From positions 1 through 64,000 of the forward strand of contig JAFXXN010000107.1 of the NCBI GenBank assembly GCA_017542245.1: a stretch of DNA of 64,000 nt, read 5' to 3'. The translations under genes were made by a program, and so were the position numbers. The notes below the pieces were generated by a model. That model was not told the DNA's origin. It ran no database searches and worked only from the letters and a program-made list of their open reading frames with translations. Below, piece by piece: positions 34,957-43,474 of the stretch; within the stretch, counting starts at the first letter, position 1; the number at the start of each line of letters is the position of its first letter. The DNA comes from Lachnospiraceae bacterium (GTDB lineage Bacteria; Bacillota; Clostridia; Lachnospirales; Lachnospiraceae).

Positions 34957-35814
34957 TTACCCTGTCACATGTTCCGGTTCATTTTCTAAAGATTTCCCTT
35001 TTTTCTTCTTAGGTTCCACGGCTTCTCCGTAAAATACGGAAGCCAGTGTTGCAAGAACATATGTCTGAATCAAAGCATGTAATGTTGTAAATAAGATTCC
35101 GACTATGACAGGCAAAACAAAACTAAGTGAAATGTAATAGTATACCAGTTCCGTAACCAAAAGTCCGCTCAGCAAAGCACCAAAAAGTCTGAAGCTCATG
35201 GATATGGGAAGCGAAAAATCCTTAAGGACTTTGAGTCCGCCCTTTATGCCATTACAGATTATTCCTGCAAAAAGTATCATCAGATATGTCATGAAACCCA
35301 TTGCAATCGCTGCATTTATATCCGCTATCGGAGCCGGGAGTGCTATAGAATGTCCCTCCGTAGTCACAGCCTGTACGCCAAACAGTTCAAACAATGTTCC
35401 AAAGAAAACGTAAACTCCGGCACTAAAGATATATGCTGATATAAATCCTGTTTTATGAGGACTGTTCCCTTTGGCCATATCATCAAAAAACTCAACGAGT
35501 TTCTCTATCGCCGCCTGAAATTTCCCGGGAATTAATTTAAATCTGGGTATGGCAATTATTCTGATAAGCACTGCCGCCACAAGTAAAACAGCTGTAACAA
35601 CATATGCCGATATAAGAGCCGGATTCACATCCAGTACCCCGAAGAGGCTGATTTTATTCTTATCATGAAGAACTCCGTCCTTCATGACCTCCTTTATGCT
35701 TTCCGTTTCCCCCGGTGGTTCACGCAAAGCAATTATCAGCCCAAGGATGGCAAAGATCAGGACCAGCCAGACTATTATGAAGACCGCCCTGCGTTTTGAA
35801 ATTTTCTTTTTCAT
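34957..35814 (-). CDS. atpB: ATP synthase Fo a subunit
   Basis: A 285-residue membrane protein with six or seven hydrophobic segments. The conserved half-channel Arg lies in SFRLFGALLSG and the C-terminal helix has HALIQTYVLATLASVFYGEAV. It is the first gene of the operon (order a, c, b, delta-alpha, gamma, beta, epsilon); atpI is absent. A Lys-rich tail (EPKKKKGKS) follows. The start has GGCGGATC upstream. No clear vegetative promoter with good spacing was found in the 200-base divergent gap. Confidence 0.94.
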   Translation of the reverse strand: MKKKISKRRAVFIIVWLVLIFAILGLIIALREPPGETESIKEVMKDGVLHDKNKISLFGVLDVNPALISAYVVTAVLLVAAVLIRIIAIPRFKLIPGKFQAAIEKLVEFFDDMAKGNSPHKTGFISAYIFSAGVYVFFGTLFELFGVQAVTTEGHSIALPAPIADINAAIAMGFMTYLMILFAGIICNGIKGGLKVLKDFSLPISMSFRLFGALLSGLLVTELVYYYISLSFVLPVIVGILFTTLHALIQTYVLATLASVFYGEAVEPKKKKGKSLENEPEHVTG

Positions 35815-35947
35815 GATCCGCCTTTCTTGTTTTTCTTATCTTTTTTATGTATCCCATTCTAAATGTATTTTATCAACGTAAATGACAGATTATAAAATCT
35901 TCGAATTATTATACACCTACTGAAATAAAAATGCTACTGTTTTTTTC

Positions 35948-35975
35948 TTGACATATTCCTTATTTATTTTATAAT
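35948..35975 (+). promoter_or_regulatory. Promoter of the 2-hydroxyacid dehydrogenase gene
   Basis: TTGACA (35948-35953) and TATAAT (35970-35975) are separated by 16 bases, 42 bases before the start codon. The remainder of the divergent gap to atpB holds possible minus-strand TATAAT motifs without a matching -35. Confidence 0.8.
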
Positions 35976-36016
35976 CATAATGTTCTTTATTTCTTTTCAT
36001 AAAAGGAGAGCTTACC

Positions 36017-36976
36017 ATGGCAGACAGAAAAATGAAAATAGTCTTTCTTGACAGGAAAACCATAGGAGACGATCTTGATCTAAGTGGTTTTGACCAGCTC
36101 GGTGAAGTGGTAATGTATGATTTTTCCGACCCTGAAGAGGTTCCCGATAGGGTACGTGATGCTGATATCATCGTACTTAATAAAACCAGGATAGATGAAT
36201 ATACCATAGGAACGGCCAAAAGATTAAAGCTTGTCTGCGTGACCGCTACCGGAACAAACAATCTGGATAAGGATTATCTTGCAAAAAGAGGTATTGAATG
36301 GAGAAACGTAGCCGGTTACTCTACGGAAACAGTTGCTCAACATACTTTTGCTCTTCTTTTTTATCTGTTTGAACATCTTCCATATTATGATGAATACGTT
36401 AAATCAGGAAGTTACGCAGGCGACAGGCTCTTTACGCATTTTTCAAAGAATTTTCATGAACTTAAAGGAAAAACCTGGGGTATAATCGGTTTGGGCGCAA
36501 TCGGACACAGAGTAGCTGAAATCGCCGGTGTTTTCGGTTGTAATACTATGTATTATTCTACCTCCGGCAAGAACCATGATAAAGAAATAAAAGAAGTTGA
36601 CTTTGAAGAACTGCTTACAACTTCAGATATTATTTCGATACATGCTCCGTTAAATGACGATACGTTAGGGCTTATAAACATCAACGCTTTAAAGAAAATG
36701 AAGAATACCGCTATTCTCCTTAACTTAGGAAGAGGTCCCATAGTAAACGAAAATGATCTTTGTGAAGCTCTTGATACCGGAATAATCGCCGGGGCCGGTC
36801 TTGATGTCCTTACAGTTGAGCCGATGAAAACCGACAGTCCTTTTCTCTCACTAAAAAACAAAGACAGACTCTTCATCACACCTCATATTGCATGGGCGTC
36901 AATAGAAGCAAGAGTCCGTCTTATGGAAATAATAGAAAAACAGATTGAGGAATGGCAGGCCTCACACGTAATTTAG
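36017..36976 (+). CDS. D-2-hydroxyacid dehydrogenase (glycerate/hydroxypyruvate reductase type)
   Basis: A 319-residue NAD(P)-dependent dehydrogenase of normal length. The nucleotide-binding motif is GLGAIGHRVAEIAG, the catalytic Arg lies in LNLGRGPIV, the Glu in the LDVLTVEP segment and the His in TPHIAWASIEAR. The VAGYSTETVAQHTFALL segment is typical of glycerate dehydrogenase-like members. It acts on hydroxypyruvate, glyoxylate or a similar 2-oxoacid; the exact substrate cannot be told. AAAAGGAGAG precedes the start. It is monocistronic and ends 28 bases before the convergent motor operon. Confidence 0.88.
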   Translation: MADRKMKIVFLDRKTIGDDLDLSGFDQLGEVVMYDFSDPEEVPDRVRDADIIVLNKTRIDEYTIGTAKRLKLVCVTATGTNNLDKDYLAKRGIEWRNVAGYSTETVAQHTFALLFYLFEHLPYYDEYVKSGSYAGDRLFTHFSKNFHELKGKTWGIIGLGAIGHRVAEIAGVFGCNTMYYSTSGKNHDKEIKEVDFEELLTTSDIISIHAPLNDDTLGLININALKKMKNTAILLNLGRGPIVNENDLCEALDTGIIAGAGLDVLTVEPMKTDSPFLSLKNKDRLFITPHIAWASIEARVRLMEIIEKQIEEWQASHVI

Positions 36977-37004
36977 AAACTGCTGCCTTTAAAACATTTT
37001 TGTA

Positions 37005-38018
37005 TCAATTACTGATAGAATGGATAACATAGGCCACATCTCTTATATGGTTATTGGTATTATCGTCCGGATAATATAGATACAGCATACATACTATACC
37101 TGTTGAATCGTTTTTAAAGAAAAACTCCAGGCGATAGTCCCTGCCTTCGGCAGGCTTATATACAGTCGAGCAATAATCAAATTTCTTATCACCGCCGAAC
37201 TTAACGGTTGATATGTCAACTTTAAAATCTCCCGTAAGGACTCCAAGAATATTTTTTATTATCAGTTTTTCAATATCCTTTATATCAAAAGAATCAGGAT
37301 TCTTCTTTACCTTGTCAAGATATGTTTCATATTTAAAATAAAACATATAAAAATTCTCAGGGTATTCCAGATTCTGCGGTGATATGGCATTCAGGAAGAA
37401 CTGGTATCCGTTAACATCATTGTTTGTGAGCCTTCCCATAACATATTCATCTTTCCATTCCCAAGGAAGATTAAAACTCACATGACCGTCCCTTGCAAGA
37501 TCTTTAATCTCTTCTTCCTTATATACCTTATCCGGATAATATACATAAGCCAAAAGTGGAAGTTCTTTCTCGGGATTTATGACAATGTAGTCAGCGACCA
37601 GCTTAAATGAACCGCTTGTAATTCCGATAACGTCAATCTTGCCATATACCGTAACTCTGTCACCGATTTTAAGCTGTCCGACCATTCCGTTTACCGATGA
37701 TTTTGATGTATCTACTTCAACACCGGTGTTATTTCCGAAAACTTTTATGCTTTTGCTGCCTCCTGACAAAGAAGAATATTGTATTCCTCCGTTCATGGCA
37801 ATATAAGCATCTTCATATTTATCTTTAAAACCACTCTTATTTGCGGCGAAGTAACTTCCCAGGAAATCAGGAGTCAGTACCATATACAGATGATCGTTCT
37901 CCAGGCAATACTTTAATCTTGCCGTTTGTTCCGCAGCAACTACCGAAGTATTGAATACAAATATAAGAATGGCCGAAAAAATCAGAAGAAATCTTTTCAT
38001 AACGCCCTTTATACTCAT
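37005..38018 (-). CDS. Secreted OB-fold-like protein, last gene of the ExbB/ExbD-like operon
   Basis: A 337-residue protein of unknown function. A signal peptide (about 1-29, FLLIFSAILIFVF, then VVAA) leads to the outside. The region 110-150 (GQLKIGDRVTVYGKIDVIG, then FKLVADYIVIN) resembles an OB-fold of the tRNA_anti type found in secreted proteins. The C-terminal 180 residues are mixed alpha/beta without a known motif (PAEGRDYRLEFFF). It follows the ExbD-domain gene by 30 bases on the same strand. It is the only fully secreted product of the operon, so it may be the outside partner of the motor; that is inference from position. Confidence 0.6.
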   Translation of the reverse strand: MSIKGVMKRFLLIFSAILIFVFNTSVVAAEQTARLKYCLENDHLYMVLTPDFLGSYFAANKSGFKDKYEDAYIAMNGGIQYSSLSGGSKSIKVFGNNTGVEVDTSKSSVNGMVGQLKIGDRVTVYGKIDVIGITSGSFKLVADYIVINPEKELPLLAYVYYPDKVYKEEEIKDLARDGHVSFNLPWEWKDEYVMGRLTNNDVNGYQFFLNAISPQNLEYPENFYMFYFKYETYLDKVKKNPDSFDIKDIEKLIIKNILGVLTGDFKVDISTVKFGGDKKFDYCSTVYKPAEGRDYRLEFFFKNDSTGIVCMLYLYYPDDNTNNHIRDVAYVIHSISN

Positions 38019-38048
38019 CTTTCACCTCTTTGTTCCGATCAAATTCCG

Positions 38049-38573
38049 TCAATTTGCTTCTACAGTCTCTTTGCTAAAGCTTTTTCCGTGTTCCTCCAGT
38101 ATTTCTGCTACAGCTCTGTATGTTTTTGTTTCAGCATAATTGTCAACAATTACAAAGCTTTTTCCTTCATACTGTTGATCTTCGATCAGTTCTGCAAGCT
38201 TCTCTACCGAACCGATATCATAGTCGTTTACTGATATCTTTTCTCCTGCCCCCGCCGGGTTTTCATCACCGACCATAATCCTTACTTCTGTCTTATCAGG
38301 TTTTATTTCGGGAGTATCTGTTACTTCGGGAGCATCAGTGGGAACAGGCTGGTCCGTAGGAGACGGACTGTCTGTCGGCACGGCTACCATGGTTGCCTTC
38401 TCATATGCAGCTTTTGCATTTCCTATAGAATCGCCTACAGAGCCTGCCAGATCTATAAAAGGTTTGTCCGCATTTATCAGCTTAGGCATATTCCACGGTA
38501 AAAATGCAGTAAATATCACCGTCAGCAATATACATTTGATGATCAGTGCTTTTTTATTCCAGCCATTTTTCAT
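38049..38573 (-). CDS. Membrane-anchored protein with ExbD-like extracytoplasmic domain (second)
   Basis: A 174-residue protein with one membrane helix (about 9-29), a Thr/Pro/Asp linker (about 66-90, TDSPSPTDQPVPTDAP), and a C-terminal domain of about 75 residues. This domain (KISVNDYDIGSVEKLAELI, SFVIVDNYAETKTYRAVAEIL) follows the ExbD/TolR order: a strand, a helix, a strand ending in D, then a helix. It lacks the ExbD membrane-helix Asp motif, so it cannot be the channel partner. The start overlaps the upstream gene by 20 bases. Confidence 0.55.
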   Translation of the reverse strand: MKNGWNKKALIIKCILLTVIFTAFLPWNMPKLINADKPFIDLAGSVGDSIGNAKAAYEKATMVAVPTDSPSPTDQPVPTDAPEVTDTPEIKPDKTEVRIMVGDENPAGAGEKISVNDYDIGSVEKLAELIEDQQYEGKSFVIVDNYAETKTYRAVAEILEEHGKSFSKETVEAN

Positions 38574-39036
38574 CTTCTATGCTTATCCTTACGCCTTTTT
38601 TCTCACAGATGGCTTTTATCTCACGGAATAGTGCTACCGTGGAATAGTCATCGACTATAGTTACGGTAATGTTGTTCTCTACACGATAGTCAAGATATTT
38701 ATCCAGGGTTTTACTGTCTGCCTGCTCATTCTCAACCCAGACTTCATCGCCCCGTAAAACAACACAATTTTCTTTCTTGATTTCAAGTTCTTCCTGTTCT
38801 GCAGCCGTCCTTACATGTTCTGTACTTTCGTTGCCCGAAATTCCGCCGGTTCTGTCATTTATCAGGAAATAGACAAGATATACTATAGCGCCGATAATTA
38901 CAAGGAAGAGCAGCACAAATATTCCTTTCGGCATTCTTGCTATATATAGTTTTATAGAAGGTAAAAGTATTTTAAAAACCCCTATAAGAAGAACTGCCAG
39001 CAGTACCAACAGTATTATGGCCGTGGTTTTGTTCAT
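38554..39036 (-). CDS. Membrane protein with ExbD-like extracytoplasmic domain (first)
   Basis: A 160-residue protein with two membrane helices (about 3-25 and 37-59) and a C-terminal domain of about 75 residues. The domain reads VVLRGDEVWVENEQ, DKYLDYRV, TVTIVDDYSTVALFREIKAI, KKGVRISI, similar in layout to the periplasmic domain of ExbD/TolR and to the neighbour at 38049. AGGAGAGATGCCAT precedes the start. It is the fourth gene of the operon. I know of no named family for it. Confidence 0.55.
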   Translation of the reverse strand: MNKTTAIILLVLLAVLLIGVFKILLPSIKLYIARMPKGIFVLLFLVIIGAIVYLVYFLINDRTGGISGNESTEHVRTAAEQEELEIKKENCVVLRGDEVWVENEQADSKTLDKYLDYRVENNITVTIVDDYSTVALFREIKAICEKKGVRISIEDEKWLE

Positions 39037-39108
39037 ATGGCATCTCTCCTTTCTGTAAGTGTTCCTTCGTCGTTAATTCCGATTCGCCTTTAATCCCGAA
39101 ATAACCAC

Positions 39109-39663
39109 TTATTTTATTATAATATTGGTTTTTGTATACTTGTTACGGAAATCGTTAAATATCTTTAATATTGATTCCTCATCCCTATAGAGCATCTTGT
39201 CATCTCTTTCTTTTGCAATTGAGAGAATAACAGGCAGACTATCGTCTTCACTGATAACATCATCTATCATTTTTCTGCATTCGCTCCACGCTTCTTCTTC
39301 CCTGCTGGGATTGAGTGATATCTCAACAGGAGCATTGTTATTTATCATAACGTATATAGTACGATATTTTCTGTTTTCGTGGCTATAGCCTGCATATACC
39401 GTTATAACATTAAAAAACTCGTTAATATCCTCATATGCTTTCATCTGCTGAGAATATGTGACATTCTGTGCCTCCATATCGGCTATTTTCTCTTCTGCAG
39501 TATTGACATATTGTTCAGCCTCGGCATATTTTTTATCTGCCTCTGAGTTGTAATTATCCTGTCCGGCCAGAACAACTATCAGTACAATAAATATTACATC
39601 CAGTAGCGGAGTAAGATCTATCAGAAGTCTACCGATGGATTTCTGCTTTTTTTCTTTTCCCAT
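39109..39663 (-). CDS. ExbD/TolR-like proton-channel subunit
   Basis: A 184-residue protein. A short Lys-rich cytoplasmic N-terminus is followed by one membrane helix with the ExbD/TolR signature LIDLTPLLDVIFIVLI; the Asp (residue 22) is the proton-carrying residue in the family. A coiled-coil-like stretch (about 43-85) and a C-terminal mixed domain outside the membrane follow. ATG 39663 is chosen, with GAGGG upstream and the shorter N-terminus usual for ExbD; GTG at 39684 is possible. It comes after the ExbB-like gene, as in exbBD and tolQR operons. Confidence 0.8.
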   Translation of the reverse strand: MGKEKKQKSIGRLLIDLTPLLDVIFIVLIVVLAGQDNYNSEADKKYAEAEQYVNTAEEKIADMEAQNVTYSQQMKAYEDINEFFNVITVYAGYSHENRKYRTIYVMINNNAPVEISLNPSREEEAWSECRKMIDDVISEDDSLPVILSIAKERDDKMLYRDEESILKIFNDFRNKYTKTNIIIK

Positions 39664-39700
39664 AAGCGGTACCCTCATTATCACGGTAATCTCTTAATAC

Positions 39701-40231
39701 TTATTCCTTGGTATCAAGCATATGCTTATCCCTTGCCATCTGATAATTCTGCTCAAAATTATCAAAATAGAGTTCCATTTTATTTACCGTTTTACTTACA
39801 AGTATAGCATCTGCAAATTTAAGAACTATCGCAGCGATCAATCCCCAAAACGTAGTTGACATTGATAATGCAAGGGCTTCACGCATCTGTTCTATATTAT
39901 CAAGCTGTTGGATAAGTCCTGCGACCGTACCCAGTATGCCCAGCAGAGGAAATATCGGAACAAGCTGTCCAAACGTAGAATATAAAAGCTGTGTTTTGTT
40001 AAACTCTTCTTTGTACTCTAAGGTTTCCTCCCATGTATATGCGTCCGGTGTTTTCTTTATACCTCCGGGAGTAAACTCCGTAGAACGATTCTTTTTATGC
40101 TTTTCGTCTATTGTATTCTGAAGCTTTGAAATGTTCATTACAACATAGGCAAAGCCGGCTATTGTTATTATAGCAAGTCCCAGAATTATTCCGTTAATTG
40201 AATGTCCTATGATAATAGCTAATGATTCCAT
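39701..40231 (-). CDS. ExbB/TolQ/MotA-family proton-channel protein
   Basis: A 176-residue protein with three membrane helices: about 5-33, 84-108 and 121-146. The family core is present: FPLLGILGTVAGLIQQ (about 94-109) and ALALSMSTTFWGLIAAI (about 119-135), the helix pair that lines the ExbB pore. A cytoplasmic loop of about 50 residues lies between helices 1 and 2. The start at 40231 has AAAGGA seven bases upstream; the frame also opens at GTG 40258. It probably forms an ion-driven rotary pentamer around the ExbD-like protein. Confidence 0.85.
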   Translation of the reverse strand: MESLAIIIGHSINGIILGLAIITIAGFAYVVMNISKLQNTIDEKHKKNRSTEFTPGGIKKTPDAYTWEETLEYKEEFNKTQLLYSTFGQLVPIFPLLGILGTVAGLIQQLDNIEQMREALALSMSTTFWGLIAAIVLKFADAILVSKTVNKMELYFDNFEQNYQMARDKHMLDTKE

Positions 40232-40254
40232 ATAATCATCCTTTCTTAAACCTG

Positions 40255-41046
40255 TCACTCCTTCGGAGTCCTTATTCCTTTGTTTTCCCTGACCGGAGCT
40301 ATCAATACCCTTCCAGTTCCGGAATATACATTTACGAAGCCTTCACCTGAAGCTAATGAACCTATCAATGTACTTGTTGTTTTCTCCACGGTAAACTTTA
40401 AAGACGATGACCAGGCTACCGCCATGTTTCCATCAATCTTTATTACATCTTCCTTTAAATCTGCGACTATAAGCTCGTCGGAAGGAACCGGGCTTTCCAA
40501 GGCAACTATTCCTTCCCCCATAAGTCTCGTATTAAATATGCCTTCATTTCCAAGTATAAGAGAAGAAACATTTTTTCTGGCAACCACGTCAAGTTCAACC
40601 GTATCCTCACATGCAAGGAACATGCCGTCTTCTATCACAACATCTCCCTCCCAATCGTTCAGATCGATCAGCAATATGTGATAAAACGTAGGCTCCAGTA
40701 CAAGATTTCCTATACCAACATAATGCGGTTTTATAATAGTCTCGCTTGTCACTGTACTTTTAACAAGCTTTTTAAAGAAATCTCCTGCTCCTTTAACTCC
40801 CGTAGACGCTTCTACATCTCCCATCATCATCTGCATCTCGCCTGCCTGAACATATACCCCGGCTTTATCATCAATATCAACTATCAGCTGGCGTTTACGA
40901 ACATTCATCTCAGACGCAAAATAAGCTTCCTGAGCCATCTTGGGAGATACTGATATATCCCTCAGATACTCGATCACAGTAAATCTTCCGAGATTGTCAA
41001 TAATCTTTCTCGACTCGGTTTCCGCCATCAAATTTGTCTTTATCAT
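40255..41046 (-). CDS. AIM24-family protein
   Basis: A 263-residue all-beta protein of the AIM24 (TIGR00266) type, with repeated beta segments such as VYVQAGEMQMMMGDVEA, FYHILLIDLNDWEGDVVIEDGMFLAC and LMGEGIVALESP. It is named after the yeast mitochondrial protein and has a trimeric TRAP-like fold of unknown activity. GGAGG precedes the ATG. It is the first gene of the motor operon under the promoter at 41144-41172. AIM24 beside an ExbB/ExbD pair is not a context I know from a described system. Confidence 0.82.
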   Translation of the reverse strand: MIKTNLMAETESRKIIDNLGRFTVIEYLRDISVSPKMAQEAYFASEMNVRKRQLIVDIDDKAGVYVQAGEMQMMMGDVEASTGVKGAGDFFKKLVKSTVTSETIIKPHYVGIGNLVLEPTFYHILLIDLNDWEGDVVIEDGMFLACEDTVELDVVARKNVSSLILGNEGIFNTRLMGEGIVALESPVPSDELIVADLKEDVIKIDGNMAVAWSSSLKFTVEKTTSTLIGSLASGEGFVNVYSGTGRVLIAPVRENKGIRTPKE

Positions 41047-41143
41047 ACAAATCCTCCGGTAACTGATCTAAAAAAATTCCAAATAATAAGTCAGGGAAAA
41101 GGATTCTGATATTTGCTCCTTCAAATTAACCTGATTAAATAAA

Positions 41144-41172
41144 ATTTTACTACATTTTACCATATTTGTAAA
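41144..41172 (-). promoter_or_regulatory. Promoter of the AIM24-ExbB-ExbD operon
   Basis: On the minus strand TTTACA (41167-41172) and TAAAAT (41144-41149) are separated by 17 bases. The leader is about 90 bases. The -35 is eight bases from the -35 of the divergent beta-helix gene. Confidence 0.7.
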
Positions 41173-41179
41173 GTACTGC

Positions 41180-41207
41180 TTGAAAAACAACATAAGTATG
41201 TTAAAAT
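41180..41207 (+). promoter_or_regulatory. Promoter of the beta-helix gene
   Basis: TTGAAA (41180-41185) and TAAAAT (41202-41207) are separated by 16 bases. The start codon is 32 bases downstream after AAGGAGG. Confidence 0.7.
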
Positions 41208-41238
41208 TATCATATAACAGATTTTTAAGGAGGAACCT

Positions 41239-43365
41239 ATGAAAAAAGCCGGATATTTTTTACTGTTAACATTCATCGCCCTGTGTTTCATTGGCATCAG
41301 CATTCCCAAAGCTGCTTTTGCGGCCTCTTATGCTAAAACCATTAACGTAAAACTCAAAGACGGACAGGATGCCACCGATGCTATCCAAAAAGCTCTTGAT
41401 GAAGCAGCAAAAGCAGGTACAAAAAAGAAACAGGCACTTGTAAAAGTTCCTGCCGGAGAATATTATATCAGCAAAACTCTGGTAATAGGTTCCAATACGT
41501 ACTTAAAGCTGGATAAAAACACCTATATCAGAAAAAATCCGAAAGCCAAGGATCCTATTCTGCATATGCTTCATACAAAACAGGGCTCGAAGGGTAAATA
41601 TTCCGATAATTCCCGTATAACGGTACAGGGCGGAACCTGGGATACGGAATTTATTCGATATAACGAGACCTCCAGTGGATCCATCTTCATGTTTGCCCAT
41701 ACAAATACACTGAAAATTCTGGATGTAACTTTATGTAACAGTTACGGAACCCATCTTATTGAATTGGGAGGCGTAAAAAACTGTACAATTAAAAACTGTA
41801 CATTATATGGCTTTGAAGCTCCTGCCGGGGATGTTGATAAGGAAGCTATACAGATTGATGTCTGTCATTCCGATTCCATCCTTCCCTGCGGCGAACCGTA
41901 TGATGACTCTCCATGTACCGGGATTACAATATCCGGTTGTGAGATTTACGGATACCCCAGAGCCATAGGATCGCATATGATGGTTGAAGGTATCTATCAT
42001 AAAAACATTAAGATACTGGATAATAATATTCACGATATTTCCGCCGCCGCTGTATATGGGTATAATTATGCAAATCTGACCATCAGCATGAATATTATGG
42101 AAAATGTCTGCTGCGGTATCCAGTTAAAAACCGATTCTGTAGCTAAGAAAACAATTCTTACCAGGAACAAGGGCGTAAAAGCCATGAAGATATCAAAGAA
42201 CAATTTCAAGATTAATATATCCGATAACACGATCACCCTTGATAAAGAAATCTCACAGGATAAAGCTGACAGCGGCACCTCAATAGGCGTTTTCATCTAT
42301 GGTTCAGAAAAATATCCTATGAAAAATGTTGCTATATCGGACAATACAATAACTTGTAATTCATCAGGTGTATATCTGCGTTTCATTGATGATTCCACGA
42401 TATCCGGTAATATCATTAACAGACATGAAAATGTAATATCCGTTGAGAACACCAAATTTGCCGAAGATGCCATAAAACTTCTTTCATCCTGCAATGCTGT
42501 GATAGATGACAATTATATCTCATCATCAAACAATGTATCTTTTGAGAACGGTATCGCCTTAAGAGACGGGAGTACAAATGCCGTTTTGAACCGTAATGAA
42601 ATCAATTCAACTACAAAATCCGGGCTGGGAATTTATGATAACAGTTCTGTTTCCGGAGGATCCGGAACCATTATCAATAACTCCGGTCTAAACGGAATCA
42701 CAATAGTTAACTCCGGTGTTACTCTTTATAACAGCACAATTTCCGATTCAGCAGAACACGGAATTTCCGTAAGAAACGGAGGTTTTGTTGAACTTAATGA
42801 TTGTACCGTCACCGGAAGTAAAAGTAACGGAATTAATATAGCTGCTGACAGTTCCGCCCGTCTTAAAGGCGGACAGGTAAGTTTCAGTTCAGGCAAAGGC
42901 GTAAATCTTATGGCATCCGCCACTTTATATGCTTCAGATCTTCAGGTAATAAATAACACCGGAAAAGGAGTTGATATTGCTGAAAACTGTGTGGCTGAAC
43001 TTTATGATTGTATCATTTCCGAAAACAGCGCTAACGGGATATTTGTCGACGGTGAGAACAGTGAAACCACTATCACGGGATGTACAATTAAAAATAACAG
43101 TGCCAGCGCCATCCAATTAAAAAACGGCCTGGTACATATAAGCAACAACAGTCTCATAAATAACTGTCTTGGAGAAACTGACGGAAAGGCAGTTGCAGTA
43201 TTCGCCGGTATTTCGGGCGAAATTACAAACAATTCTTTTTCCAATCCAAACACTAAATTTGAACTGTTTATAGCATCCGATGTGATTTTAACACCCTATC
43301 TTTCAACTGTAAAACGTACCATGGCTTACGGCTATACCGATATCGGAGGTAACACTTTCAACTGA
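41239..43365 (+). CDS. Secreted right-handed parallel beta-helix protein
   Basis: A 708-residue protein with a signal peptide (about 1-29, ending AAFAAS). The body consists of many turns of a parallel beta-helix, with repeated NxI.GN.I or G..I..SG..L asparagine-ladder units (for example TISGNIINRHENV, GIYDNSSVSGGSGTIINNSGLNG, SENSANGIFVDGENS). The N-terminal part (ATDAIQKALDEAAKAG, LVKVPAGEYYISKTL) matches the pectate-lyase superfamily domain. The active site is not apparent, so it may be a polysaccharide lyase, epimerase or adhesin. It diverges from the motor operon. No sorting signal is seen. Confidence 0.82.
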   Translation: MKKAGYFLLLTFIALCFIGISIPKAAFAASYAKTINVKLKDGQDATDAIQKALDEAAKAGTKKKQALVKVPAGEYYISKTLVIGSNTYLKLDKNTYIRKNPKAKDPILHMLHTKQGSKGKYSDNSRITVQGGTWDTEFIRYNETSSGSIFMFAHTNTLKILDVTLCNSYGTHLIELGGVKNCTIKNCTLYGFEAPAGDVDKEAIQIDVCHSDSILPCGEPYDDSPCTGITISGCEIYGYPRAIGSHMMVEGIYHKNIKILDNNIHDISAAAVYGYNYANLTISMNIMENVCCGIQLKTDSVAKKTILTRNKGVKAMKISKNNFKINISDNTITLDKEISQDKADSGTSIGVFIYGSEKYPMKNVAISDNTITCNSSGVYLRFIDDSTISGNIINRHENVISVENTKFAEDAIKLLSSCNAVIDDNYISSSNNVSFENGIALRDGSTNAVLNRNEINSTTKSGLGIYDNSSVSGGSGTIINNSGLNGITIVNSGVTLYNSTISDSAEHGISVRNGGFVELNDCTVTGSKSNGINIAADSSARLKGGQVSFSSGKGVNLMASATLYASDLQVINNTGKGVDIAENCVAELYDCIISENSANGIFVDGENSETTITGCTIKNNSASAIQLKNGLVHISNNSLINNCLGETDGKAVAVFAGISGEITNNSFSNPNTKFELFIASDVILTPYLSTVKRTMAYGYTDIGGNTFN

Positions 43366-43411
43366 GCATACCTTTCGTTTCTGGTTATATAATTTTCTCA
43401 TCTTCTGGTGA

Positions 43412-43440
43412 TTTTCATAATACCAAAACCGTGATATAGT
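43412..43440 (+). promoter_or_regulatory. Promoter of the ECF S-component gene
   Basis: TTTTCA (43412-43417) and TATAGT (43435-43440) are separated by 17 bases, with a weak -35. It lies 35 bases before the GTG start. No riboswitch was recognised. Confidence 0.5.
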
Positions 43441-43474
43441 ATGTGAAAACAAAATCAGAAACGGAGGTTCTGTT

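Noticed and set aside
37005-41046. Zorya-type phage defence system
   Set aside because: ZorA has a long cytoplasmic coiled-coil tail and comes with ZorC/D or ZorE; here the ExbB-like protein is short and no helicase or nuclease is present.
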